Positions 15,825-25,068 of a DNA stretch of 64,000 bases are shown here, piece after piece. The notes under the pieces were generated by a model. The model was not told the origin of the DNA, did not search any database, and saw nothing but the letters and a program-made list of their open reading frames with translations. Source of the stretch: Pseudomonas mandelii (lineage in GTDB: Bacteria; Pseudomonadota; Gammaproteobacteria; Pseudomonadales; Pseudomonadaceae); NCBI RefSeq assembly GCF_006438925.1, contig NZ_RCZA01000011.1, positions 21,698-85,697 of the forward strand. Reading direction: 5' to 3'. How positions within the stretch are numbered: position 1 is the first letter of the stretch; each line of letters starts with the position of its first letter. Both the position numbers and the translations under genes were made by a program.

Positions 15825-16310
15825 TCAGTGGTGATGGCCACCTTCGCCATGGACGTGACCATGAGCGATTTCTTCCTGGCTGGCGTCACGGATGTCGATG
15901 ATCTTGACCTGGAAATTCAGGCGCTGACCAGCCAACGGGTGGTTGCCGTCGACGGTGACATCGTCGCCGTCCAGATCGCGAATGGTGACGATCTGCATCT
16001 GGCCGTCCGGAGCGGATGCGTGGAACTGCATACCTACTTCCAGCTCGTCGACGCCTTCGAACATGCTGCGGCTCAACGTGCTGACCAGTTCGGCAGCGTA
16101 TTCGCCGTAGGCATCTTCAGGTTCTACGGCAACCGTCAGTTCGTCACCGACGGTTTTGCCTTCCAGAGCCTTTTCCAGGCCCGGAATAATGTTACCTGCG
16201 CCTTGCAGGTAAACCAGCGGCGCGCCGCCGGCGGAGCTGTCGATGACCTCACCAGCGTCGTTGGTCAGGGTATAGTCGATGGAGACAGCCTTATTGGCGG
16301 CGATCAGCAT
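15825..16310 (-). CDS. slyD: FKBP-type peptidyl-prolyl isomerase with metal-binding tail
   Basis: The ATG at 16308-16310 gives 161 residues (MLIAANKAVSIDYTLTND). The FKBP domain contains GAGNIIPGLEKALEGKTVGDE near residue 41, interrupted by the insert-in-flap chaperone domain that includes PEDAYGEY near residue 68. The end is rich in histidine and glycine (HGHVHGEGGHHH), the nickel-binding tail of SlyD. It folds proteins and can deliver nickel to hydrogenase in enterics. An in-frame upstream ATG at 16421 would give a 37-residue extension without family similarity. It is a monocistronic unit with its own terminator. Confidence 0.95.
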   Translation of the reverse strand: MLIAANKAVSIDYTLTNDAGEVIDSSAGGAPLVYLQGAGNIIPGLEKALEGKTVGDELTVAVEPEDAYGEYAAELVSTLSRSMFEGVDELEVGMQFHASAPDGQMQIVTIRDLDGDDVTVDGNHPLAGQRLNFQVKIIDIRDASQEEIAHGHVHGEGGHHH

Positions 16311-16395
16311 GGGGCGAGACCTTTTGCATAAGAATGAAGAATGGCCAAGTTTAGCGAAGCAATCGCCCGAAAGCGAACACAACCCGGACAGACGG

Positions 16396-16617
16396 GTGAC
16401 GGCGAAAGGCTCGACGGTCACAGGCTTCCATCAAGATGAGGACGGGCACTGGGTAGCCGAGCTTTCCTGCGGTCACACCCAGCACCTGCGCCACCAGCCA
16501 CCGTGGCAATCGCGCGCCTGGGTGCTGGACCCCGCGCAACGTATTGAAAAAATAGGCCAGCCCTTTGATTGCGGTTGGTGCGCACAAGGCTCGGTTAGCG
16601 CTAACCTTGGCGACTGA
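16396..16617 (+). CDS. DUF3565 small zinc-ribbon-like protein
   Basis: A conserved core (VTGFHQDEDGHWVAELSCGH, then HLRHQPPW and QPFDCGWC) identifies the DUF3565 family. The GTG at 16396 gives 73 residues and begins just before the core. An ATG at 16309 would overlap the slyD start and add about 29 residues unlike the family, so I prefer the GTG, although its ribosome site is weak. The cysteines and histidines (SCGHTQHLRH, CGWC) suggest a metal-binding knuckle. It lies between divergent slyD and pta. The function is unknown. Confidence 0.7.
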   Translation: MTAKGSTVTGFHQDEDGHWVAELSCGHTQHLRHQPPWQSRAWVLDPAQRIEKIGQPFDCGWCAQGSVSANLGD

Positions 16618-16677
16618 ATTTCGGTAGAAGGCCAGTCATAGGCGTTCACCATTGCCATGCACCTTTAGAGAATCCGC

Positions 16678-18777
16678 ATGCAAACTTTTTTTATCGCGCC
16701 CACCGATTTTGGTGTGGGTCTGACCTCCATCAGCCTTGGGCTGGTACGTACCCTTGAGCGGGCCGGCCTCAAAGTCGGCTTTTTCAAACCGATTGCCCAG
16801 CCGCACCCGGGTGACACCGGGCCTGAACGGTCCACTGAACTGGTGGCGCGCACTCACGGTTTGAAACCGCCTCAGCCGCTTGGTCTGGCGCACGTCGAGC
16901 GCATGCTCGGCGACGGTCAGCTGGACGAGTTGCTCGAAGAAATCATCACCCTCTATCAGCAGGCGGCAGTCGGCAAGGATGTGCTGATCGTCGAAGGCAT
17001 GGTCCCGACCCGCAGCGCCAGTTACGCCGCACGGGTCAATCTGCATTTGGCGAAAAGCCTCGACGCCGAAGTGATCCTGGTCTCGGCACCAGAAAACGAA
17101 GTGCTGACCGAACTGTCCGGCCGAGTGGAATTGCAGGCGCAATTGTTCGGCGGCCCAAAAGACCCGAAAGTCCTCGGCGTGATCCTCAACAAGGTCAAAA
17201 CCGAGGAAAGCATGGAGGCCTTCGCCTCGCGCTTGAAAGAGCATTCGCCGTTGCTGCGCAGCGGCGATTTCCGTCTTCTGGGTTGCATCCCGTTCCAGCC
17301 GGAACTGAACGCCCCGCGCACCCGCGACGTCGCCGACCTGATGGGCGCGCAAATTCTCAATGCCGGTGATTACGAAACCCGGCGCATGACCAACATCATC
17401 ATCTGCGCCCGCACCGTGCGTAACACCGTGGAGCTGCTCAAGCCCGGCGTGCTGGTGGTGACGCCCGGCGATCGCGACGACATCATCCTCGCCGTCAGCC
17501 TCGCGGCCATGAATGGCGTGCCGCTGGCCGGTCTGTTGCTGACCAGCGACACCCTGCCCGACCCGCGCATCATGGACCTGTGCCGTGGCGCCTTGCAGGC
17601 GGGCCTGCCGGTGTTGTCGGTGAGCACCGGTTCCTACGACACCGCTAACCAGTTGAACGGTTTAAACAAGGAAATCCCGATCGACGACCGCGAGCGCGCG
17701 GAAATCATCACCGATTTCGTTGCCAGCCACCTCGACGCCAAGTGGCTGCACCAACGCTGCGGTACGCCACGGGAAATGCGCCTGTCGCCCGCCGTGTTCC
17801 GTTATCAATTGATCCAGCGCGCCCAAGCCGCCAACAAGCGCATCGTCCTGCCCGAAGGCAGTGAGCCACTGACCGTGCAAGCCGCAGCGATCTGTCAGGC
17901 CCGCGGCATCGCCCGTTGTGTCTTGCTGGCGAAACCGGCGGACGTCGAAGCCGTCGCTCGCGCCCAAGGCATCGAACTTCCTCCGGGACTGGAAATTCTT
18001 GACCCGGACCTGATTCGCGAGCGTTACGTCGAGCCAATGGTCGCCCTGCGCAAAACCAAAAGCCTCAACGCGCCGATGGCCGAGCAGCAACTGGAAGACA
18101 CCGTGGTGATCGGCACCATGATGCTGGCGCTGGATGAGGTCGACGGATTGGTGTCCGGGGTCATTCACTCCACCGCCAACACCATCCGCCCGGCCTTGCA
18201 ACTGATCAAGACCGCGCCGGGCTGCACGCTGGTGTCGTCAGTGTTCTTCATGCTCTTCCCCGAGGAAGTGCTGGTCTACGGCGACTGCGTGATGAACCCG
18301 CACCCGAGCGCCAGCGAACTGGCCGAGATCGCCCTGCAAAGCGCCGACTCGGCAGCCGCCTTCGGCATCACCCCGCGCGTGGCGATGATCAGCTACTCCA
18401 GCGGTGAATCGGCCAGCGGCGAAGAAGTCGAGAAGGTGCGCGAAGCGACGTTGCTCGCCCATGAGCAACAGAACTCGCTGCTGATCGATGGCCCATTGCA
18501 ATACGACGCCGCCGCCAACGAAACCGTTGCCCGGCAACTGGCGCCGAACAGCCAGGTCGCCGGTCGCGCCACAGTGTTCGTGTTCCCCGACCTGAACACC
18601 GGCAACACCACCCACAAAGCCGTGCAGCGCAGCGCCGACTGCGTCAGCCTCGGGCCGATGCTGCAAGGCCTGCGCAAACCAGTGAACGACCTGCCGCGCG
18701 GCGCGCAAGTCGACGACATCGTCTACACCATCGCGTTGACCGCGATTCAAGCTGCCAACCGACCTTTGGATCTTTAA
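16678..18777 (+). CDS. pta: Phosphate acetyltransferase, long form
   Basis: This 699-residue protein is the long Pta type. Residues 1-230 are a BioD-like P-loop domain (without a clear Walker lysine), residues about 235-340 a DRTGG domain, and residues about 375-695 the catalytic PTA/PTB domain with IVLPEGSEPLTVQAA and VFVFPDLNTGNTTHKAVQRS. It interconverts acetyl-CoA and acetyl phosphate. The usual partner gene ackA is not between slyD and pta, although I recall it there in P. aeruginosa. The next gene starts at the base after its stop codon, so translation of the acyltransferase is probably coupled. Confidence 0.95.
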   Translation: MQTFFIAPTDFGVGLTSISLGLVRTLERAGLKVGFFKPIAQPHPGDTGPERSTELVARTHGLKPPQPLGLAHVERMLGDGQLDELLEEIITLYQQAAVGKDVLIVEGMVPTRSASYAARVNLHLAKSLDAEVILVSAPENEVLTELSGRVELQAQLFGGPKDPKVLGVILNKVKTEESMEAFASRLKEHSPLLRSGDFRLLGCIPFQPELNAPRTRDVADLMGAQILNAGDYETRRMTNIIICARTVRNTVELLKPGVLVVTPGDRDDIILAVSLAAMNGVPLAGLLLTSDTLPDPRIMDLCRGALQAGLPVLSVSTGSYDTANQLNGLNKEIPIDDRERAEIITDFVASHLDAKWLHQRCGTPREMRLSPAVFRYQLIQRAQAANKRIVLPEGSEPLTVQAAAICQARGIARCVLLAKPADVEAVARAQGIELPPGLEILDPDLIRERYVEPMVALRKTKSLNAPMAEQQLEDTVVIGTMMLALDEVDGLVSGVIHSTANTIRPALQLIKTAPGCTLVSSVFFMLFPEEVLVYGDCVMNPHPSASELAEIALQSADSAAAFGITPRVAMISYSSGESASGEEVEKVREATLLAHEQQNSLLIDGPLQYDAAANETVARQLAPNSQVAGRATVFVFPDLNTGNTTHKAVQRSADCVSLGPMLQGLRKPVNDLPRGAQVDDIVYTIALTAIQAANRPLDL

Positions 18778-19686
18778 ATGCTGGATTCCCTACCTGCACC
18801 GCTGCGAGGCGTCATTGCCTCGCTGCTGTTGGCGCTGAACACGATTGCCTGCTGCACACCGCTGTTCATCGTAGCGATTTTCAAACTGCTATTGCCCTTC
18901 CCCGCCGCCCAACGTTTTACCGATTGGCTGATGAGCCATATCCACGAAGCCTGGATCAGCAACAACAAGGCCTGGATGGACTTGCTCGGACACACGCGCT
19001 GGAAACTCAGCGGCCTGGAAGGTCTGGACTATCAGCACTCGTACTTGATCACCAGCAACCACCAGAGCTGGGTCGACATCATGGTGTTGCAATACGTGCT
19101 GAACCGGAAGATTCGTCCGCTGAAGTTCTTCCTCAAGCAGGAACTGATCTGGGTGCCGGTGATTGGTCTGGCGTGGTGGGCGCTCGGCTTTCCGTTCATG
19201 AAGCGCTACTCCAAGGCCTACCTGGAGAAGCACCCGGAGAAGAAAGGCAAAGACCTGGAAACCACCCGCAAGACCTGCGACAAGTTCCGCCATAACCCGG
19301 TGGGGATTTTCAACTTCGTCGAAGGCACGCGTTTTACCGAAGGCAAGCATGCCCAGCAGAAATCGCCGTTCCATCATTTGCTCAAACCGAAGGCTGGCGG
19401 CATTGCGTTTGTGCTGGATGCCATGGGTGAGCAGCTGGAAGCCATCGTCAACGTGACCATTCACTATCCGGCCGGCCGTCCCGGTTATTGGGATTTGCTC
19501 TGTGGGAACGTGAAGGACGTAGTGGTGCACTTTCAGGAACTGAAGATTCCGCCGCAGTTCATCGGCAAGAACTACGATCAGGACGGCGAGTATCGCTTGC
19601 AGTTTCAGGGCTGGATCAACCAGTTGTGGCAGGACAAGGACGCGTTGCTTGCGCAGATGCATCGCGAGTATCCAGCGAAGTCTTGA
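18778..19686 (+). CDS. 1-acyl-glycerol-3-phosphate acyltransferase-like (PlsC/YihG type)
   Basis: The protein has 302 residues. A hydrophobic N-terminal segment spans about residues 12-38. The acyltransferase motif I is NHQSWVDIMVL near residue 88 (HX4D) and motif III is FVEGTRFTEGK near residue 180 (EGTR). Both catalytic motifs are intact. It resembles the YihG-type lysophospholipid acyltransferases at the inner membrane more than the compact PlsC, being longer. The ATG abuts the pta stop codon. It is followed by a REPIN and a shared terminator. The exact acyl donor and acceptor are not known from sequence. Confidence 0.88.
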   Translation: MLDSLPAPLRGVIASLLLALNTIACCTPLFIVAIFKLLLPFPAAQRFTDWLMSHIHEAWISNNKAWMDLLGHTRWKLSGLEGLDYQHSYLITSNHQSWVDIMVLQYVLNRKIRPLKFFLKQELIWVPVIGLAWWALGFPFMKRYSKAYLEKHPEKKGKDLETTRKTCDKFRHNPVGIFNFVEGTRFTEGKHAQQKSPFHHLLKPKAGGIAFVLDAMGEQLEAIVNVTIHYPAGRPGYWDLLCGNVKDVVVHFQELKIPPQFIGKNYDQDGEYRLQFQGWINQLWQDKDALLAQMHREYPAKS

Positions 19687-19702
19687 GTCGCCCGTACCGG
19701 CC

Positions 19703-19779
19703 CCTTCGCGAGCAGGCTCGCTCCCACAGTGGATCTTCGGCGAACACTGAACTTGTGGGAGCGAGCCTGCTCGCGAAGG
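19703..19779. repeat. REPIN, family B
   Basis: CCTTCGCGAGCAGGCTCGCT at the left and GAGCGAGCCTGCTCGCGAAGG at the right (inverted copies) in the spacer after the acyltransferase gene. Confidence 0.9.
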
Positions 19780-19794
19780 CGGTTTCAGGGACAC

Positions 19795-19834
19795 AAAAAA
19801 ACCCGCCGATGATCACTCATCGGCGGGTTTTTTA
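19795..19834. terminator. Bidirectional terminator between acyltransferase and cysNC
   Basis: AACCCGCCGATGA and TCATCGGCGGGTT pair in a long stem around TCAC, with A- and T-tracts on the two sides. It can end both convergent transcripts. Confidence 0.92.
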
Positions 19835-19848
19835 TTAACGGCTAACGC

Positions 19849-21747
19849 TTAGATCGCGCCACGCTTGCGCAGCAGATCCAGCACTTGCTTGACGCTTTCT
19901 TCCAGCGACAGCGACTGGGTATCGACCACGAGGTCGGCGTCCAGCGGCACGTCGTACGGGAAGGAATCACCCGGGATGTTATCCCCGGCCGCCGCGTACA
20001 GGCCTTGCGGGTCACGCTCGGCACAGACCGTCGGAGAAGCCTGGACGTAGACCGTCAGCAGACGCTCCTTGCCGATCAGTTCCCTGGCCTGCTCACGACC
20101 TTCGGCACTCGGCGCAACGAAGGCTGCCAGCGTCAGCAGACCCGCTTCGTTGAACTGACGCGCAACGTGTGCCGCACGACGCCAGTTCTCGGTACGCCCG
20201 GCGCGATCCTGTGGCAGACCTTTGTTCAGGTCGTGACGCAGGTTCTGGCCATCGAGTACGAACACCGCACGGCCCATGTCGAACAGCTTGCGTTCAACCG
20301 CGTAAGCCAGGGTGCTTTTGCCGGCGCCCGACAAGCCGCTGAACAACACGGTGGCCGGTTGCTGGCCGAAACGCTGGGCGCGCTCTTCGGTGGCGACGTG
20401 CGCCAGTTTGCCGTGATGCGTGCTGGTGCCATGGCTCAACGGCTGAGCGATGATCATGCCGGCCGCGACGGTGCCATTGGTCAGACGATCGATGACGATG
20501 AACGAACCGGTGGTGCGATTGCTCGCGTAGCCGTCCAGCGCGATGGCCGCGTCGAGGCTGATCTTGACCCGGCCGATCTCGTTCAGGTTCAGCGAACTGG
20601 CCGGACCTTCTTCCAGGGTGTTCACGTCAACGCGGTTGACGATGCTGGTGATCGAACCCGGCACGTAACTGGTAGCGCGCTTGATGTCGTATTTCTTGCC
20701 CGGCAGCATCGGTTCTTCGGCCATCCACACCAGCATGGCGTCGAAGGCATCAGTCACTTGCGGCTGGTTGTCGGCATGCACCAGCAAGTCGCCGCGGGAG
20801 ATGTCGATCTCGTCTTCCATGGTCAGCGTCACCGCTTGACCAGGACCGGCGTGCTCCAGCTCACCTTCGAAGGTGACAATGGACTTCACGCGACTGCTCT
20901 TGCCCGACGGCAGCACAACGACTTCGTCGCCCTTGTGCACGACGCCGCTGGCCAGGGTGCCGGCGAAACCACGGAAGTTCAGGTTCGGACGGTTGACGTA
21001 CTGCACCGGGAAACGCAGGTCGGTGTAGTTGCGGTCGCTGGCGATTTCGACGGTTTCAAGAATTTCCATCAGCGACTGGCCGGTGTACCACGGCGAGCGC
21101 TCGGATTTGTTCACCACGTTGTCGCCCTTCAGTGCCGACATCGGTACGAAGGCCATGGTGGTCGGCTTGAACGCGATGCCTTCGGCGAACTTCAGGTAAT
21201 CGGCCTTGATCGACTCGAAGACTGTTTCGTCGAAACCGTTGAGGTCCATCTTGTTGATGGCGACAACGATGTGTTTGATGCCGAGCAACGAGGCAATGAA
21301 GCTGTGGCGACGGGTCTGGGTCTGCACGCCGTAACGGGCGTCGACCAGGATGATCGCCAGGTCACAGGTGGATGCACCGGTGGCCATGTTGCGGGTGTAC
21401 TGCTCATGGCCAGGGGTGTCGGCGATGATGAATTTGCGCTTGGCGGTGGAGAAGTAGCGGTAAGCGACATCGATGGTGATGCCCTGCTCACGCTCGGCCT
21501 GCAGGCCGTCGACCAGCAATGCCAGGTCGATGTCATCGCCGGTGGTGCCGACTTTTTTCGAGTCGCGGGTAATGGCTTCCAGGTGATCTTCGTAGATCAT
21601 TTTGGAGTCGTGCAGCAGGCGCCCGATCAGGGTGCTCTTGCCATCGTCGACATTGCCACAGGTCAGAAAGCGCAGCATTTCCTTGCGTTCGTGCTGGCCC
21701 AGGTAGGCGAGGATGTCCTCGCTGATCAAATCAGATGCGTGCGACAT
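19849..21747 (-). CDS. cysNC: Bifunctional sulfate adenylyltransferase subunit 1 / adenylylsulfate kinase
   Basis: This 632-residue protein is a CysN-CysC fusion. Residues 1-430 are the GTPase subunit with P-loop GNVDDGKSTLIGRLL near residue 31, DTPGHEQYTRN near residue 112 and NKMDLNG near 165. Residues about 445-630 are the APS kinase with P-loop FSGLSGAGKSTLAYAVE near 465 and DGQNLRHDLNKGL near 493. With CysD it makes APS from sulfate and ATP and phosphorylates it to PAPS. cysD lies 9 bases upstream, so the two are one operon. The kinase domain motifs look intact. Confidence 0.96.
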   Translation of the reverse strand: MSHASDLISEDILAYLGQHERKEMLRFLTCGNVDDGKSTLIGRLLHDSKMIYEDHLEAITRDSKKVGTTGDDIDLALLVDGLQAEREQGITIDVAYRYFSTAKRKFIIADTPGHEQYTRNMATGASTCDLAIILVDARYGVQTQTRRHSFIASLLGIKHIVVAINKMDLNGFDETVFESIKADYLKFAEGIAFKPTTMAFVPMSALKGDNVVNKSERSPWYTGQSLMEILETVEIASDRNYTDLRFPVQYVNRPNLNFRGFAGTLASGVVHKGDEVVVLPSGKSSRVKSIVTFEGELEHAGPGQAVTLTMEDEIDISRGDLLVHADNQPQVTDAFDAMLVWMAEEPMLPGKKYDIKRATSYVPGSITSIVNRVDVNTLEEGPASSLNLNEIGRVKISLDAAIALDGYASNRTTGSFIVIDRLTNGTVAAGMIIAQPLSHGTSTHHGKLAHVATEERAQRFGQQPATVLFSGLSGAGKSTLAYAVERKLFDMGRAVFVLDGQNLRHDLNKGLPQDRAGRTENWRRAAHVARQFNEAGLLTLAAFVAPSAEGREQARELIGKERLLTVYVQASPTVCAERDPQGLYAAAGDNIPGDSFPYDVPLDADLVVDTQSLSLEESVKQVLDLLRKRGAI

Positions 21748-21756
21748 GACAACCCC

Positions 21757-22674
21757 TTAGAAATAACCCTGACGTTTCTTTTCTTCCATCGAGCCTGCGC
21801 CATCGTGATCGATGACCCGGCCCTGGCGTTCGGAAGTTCGCGTCAGGAGCATTTCCTGAATGATGTCGGTCAGGCTGGTGGCCTCGGACTCGACCGCACC
21901 GGTCAGCGGGTAGTCGCCGAGTGTGCGGAAGCGGACCTTCTTCTTGACGATGCGCGCCTTGTCTTCATCGCTCAGGTGATTGAGCAGGCGTTCGTCGTCG
22001 ATCATGATCCAGGTGCCATTCATCTCGATAACGTCGCGCTCGGCGGCGAAATACAGCGGCACAATCGGGATGCCTTCGAGGTAGATGTACTGCCAGATGT
22101 CCAGTTCGGTCCAGTTCGACAACGGGAAAACACGGATCGATTCACCCTTGTTGACCTTGCCGTTGTAGACGTTCCACAACTCGGGACGCTGGTTTTTCGG
22201 GTCCCAGCGGTGCTTGGTATCGCGGAAGGAATACACGCGCTCTTTGGCACGGGACTTCTCTTCGTCGCGACGGGCACCACCGAAAGCAGCGTCGAAACCG
22301 TACTTGTCGAGGGCCTGCTTGAGGCCTTCGGTTTTCATGATATCGGTGTGCTTGGCGCTGCCGTGGGTGAGCGGGTTGATACCCTGCGCAACACCCTCGG
22401 GATTCACGTGCACCAGCAGGTCCAGGCCCAGTTCTTCGACCATGCGGTCGCGGAACGCGTACATTTCCTTGAACTTCCACCGGGTGTCGACGTGCATCAC
22501 CGGGAACGGCAGTTTGCCCGGGAAGAATGCCTTGCGCGCAAGGTGCAGCATCACGGCGGAGTCTTTACCGACGGAGTACAGCATCACCGGGTTATCGAAC
22601 TCGGCGGCGACCTCGCGGATGATGTGGATGCTTTCGGCCTCCAGCTGTTTCAGATGCGTCAGTTTGTCGACCAT
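21757..22674 (-). CDS. cysD: Sulfate adenylyltransferase subunit 2
   Basis: The protein has 305 residues with a PP-loop ATP pyrophosphatase fold: YSVGKDSAVMLHLARKAF near residue 33 is the SGG.DS-like loop. GGARRDEEKSRAKERVYSFRD near residue 130 and FPLSNWTELDIWQYI near residue 187 are typical of CysD. It adenylates sulfate with the CysN GTPase subunit. It is first in the cysD-cysNC operon, and its promoter must lie in the 251-base spacer to the Nif3 gene, which also holds a perfect palindrome. Sulfur-responsive control through CysB is expected from the family, but no CysB site can be defined here. Confidence 0.96.
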   Translation of the reverse strand: MVDKLTHLKQLEAESIHIIREVAAEFDNPVMLYSVGKDSAVMLHLARKAFFPGKLPFPVMHVDTRWKFKEMYAFRDRMVEELGLDLLVHVNPEGVAQGINPLTHGSAKHTDIMKTEGLKQALDKYGFDAAFGGARRDEEKSRAKERVYSFRDTKHRWDPKNQRPELWNVYNGKVNKGESIRVFPLSNWTELDIWQYIYLEGIPIVPLYFAAERDVIEMNGTWIMIDDERLLNHLSDEDKARIVKKKVRFRTLGDYPLTGAVESEATSLTDIIQEMLLTRTSERQGRVIDHDGAGSMEEKKRQGYF

Positions 22675-22778
22675 GGCTACTCACGAAAACGATCTTATGG
22701 ACGGCCAGCGGGCCGTGTTCGAGCGGGGAATCCTAGCACAGCGACCTCTTCTAATCAGGACGTCGACTAGATCGAAAG

Positions 22779-22794
22779 GGTATATGAATATACC
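22779..22794. promoter_or_regulatory. Perfect AT-rich palindrome upstream of cysD
   Basis: GGTATAT and ATATACC flank GA at 22779-22794, about 105 bases before the cysD start. The symmetry and position suggest an operator or a promoter element read on the minus strand. No known regulator is implied by the sequence. Confidence 0.4.
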
Positions 22795-22817
22795 TGCCTG
22801 TTCGGGTGTACTGGGTC

Positions 22818-22908
22818 CTGTGGGAGTGAGCCTGCTCGCGATAGCGGTGTGTCAGTCACATCAATGTCGAATGTGACGCAGCCATCGCGAGCAGGCTCGC
22901 TCCCACAG
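22818..22908. repeat. REPIN, family B
   Basis: CTGTGGGAGTGAGCCTGCTC at the left with one base changed from the usual GAGCGAG, and the inverted arm ending GGCTCGCTCCCACAG at the right. It lies between the cysD promoter region and the Nif3 stop. Confidence 0.9.
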
Positions 22909-22925
22909 TGGATAGGGGGGGTGAT

Positions 22926-23684
22926 TCAGATGGGATTCGGGCAATCGATGAAGATGTGCTCGAGGGCAAAGCGCCGGGCAAGATAGTCGCCCAACGCCTG
23001 CACGCCGTAGCGCTCGGTGGCGTGATGGCCGGCGGCGATGAAGCTGATGTCGTTTTCCCGGGCGCTGTGGAAGGTCTGCTCGGACGCCTCACCGCTGAGG
23101 TACAAGTCGACGCCCGCCAGCACGGCCTGATCGATGTACCCCTGACCGCCACCGGTGCACCAGCCAACGCGACGAATCATCTCGCTGCCTTCGATCAGCA
23201 ACGGCTCGCGGCCCATGACTTCTTGTACGCGACGGGCAAAATCGCGGGCCGTCACCGGCTCGTTCAATGAACCGACCAGGCCGACAACTTTGAGATTGTC
23301 CGGATCCAATGGGCCTTCCACAGTGATATCGAGCTGACGTGCCAGCTGAACGTTATTGCCCACTTCCGGGTGCAGATCCAGCGGCAGATGGTAGGACAAC
23401 AGGCTGATATCGTGCTTGAGCAGGGTTTTCAACCTACGCTGCTTCATGCCGGTGATGCACGGGTTCTCGCCTTTCCAGAAATAGCCGTGATGCACCAGTA
23501 TCAGATCGGCACTGGCTTCCACAGCGGCGTCGAGCAACGCCTGGCTGGCGGTGACGCCACTGACGATGCGCATGACCTGCGGCCGGCCTTCGACCTGCAA
23601 CCCGTTGGGGCAGTAATCGGCAATCTTTGCACTGTTAAGGTAACGGTCGGCTTCTTCGACCAGGGTGCTCAAGGCGACGGCCAT
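22926..23684 (-). CDS. Nif3-like dinuclear metal-centre protein (YbgI type)
   Basis: The protein has 252 residues and matches the YbgI/NIF3 family. A metal-ligand segment is LILVHHGYFWKGE near residue 60 and a second is TFHSARENDISFIAAGHHATERYG near residue 205, supplying the histidines and glutamates of a dinuclear site. The family forms toroidal hexamers; roles in GTP cyclohydrolase-like or tRNA-modifying chemistry have been suggested, but none is settled. It is divergent from algW across 102 bases. The same neighbourhood occurs in P. aeruginosa (PA4445-PA4446, from memory). Confidence 0.88.
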   Translation of the reverse strand: MAVALSTLVEEADRYLNSAKIADYCPNGLQVEGRPQVMRIVSGVTASQALLDAAVEASADLILVHHGYFWKGENPCITGMKQRRLKTLLKHDISLLSYHLPLDLHPEVGNNVQLARQLDITVEGPLDPDNLKVVGLVGSLNEPVTARDFARRVQEVMGREPLLIEGSEMIRRVGWCTGGGQGYIDQAVLAGVDLYLSGEASEQTFHSARENDISFIAAGHHATERYGVQALGDYLARRFALEHIFIDCPNPI

Positions 23685-23705
23685 AAAAGACTCCTAAATA
23701 TCCCG

Positions 23706-23733
23706 TTCAGAGGCACGCTTCGCCTCGTATAAT
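23706..23733 (+). promoter_or_regulatory. algW: Candidate sigma-70 promoter of algW
   Basis: TTCAGA (23706-23711), 16 bases, then TATAAT (23728-23733), located 54 bases before the algW ATG. The -10 is a perfect consensus. A small hairpin, GGCGGT and ACCGCC around CTCAT at 23747-23763, sits in the predicted leader. Confidence 0.55.
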
Positions 23734-23786
23734 GCGCGACATTATGGGCGGTCTCATACCGCCTGCAACCTCTCAGGACGTGCTTA

Positions 23787-24947
<1,161 letters not shown>

Positions 24948-24965
24948 GCAGCCAACACAAAACCT

Positions 24966-25054
24966 TGTGGGAGCGAGCCTGCTCGCGAAAGCGGTTTCCC
25001 TGACATATTCATGTTGAATGTGCCGACGCTTTCGCGAGCAGGCTCGCTCCCACA
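24966..25054. repeat. REPIN, family B
   Basis: TGTGGGAGCGAGCCTGCTCG at the left and its inverted copy ending GGCTCGCTCCCACA at the right, in the convergent spacer of algW and hisC; no other terminator is evident there. Confidence 0.9.
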
Positions 25055-25068
25055 GGATCAGTGTTGCT

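Noticed and set aside
19885..22770. A 961-codon plus-strand frame opposite cysNC and cysD
   Set aside because: Antisense shadow of two conserved genes, spanning both and their spacer without a domain.
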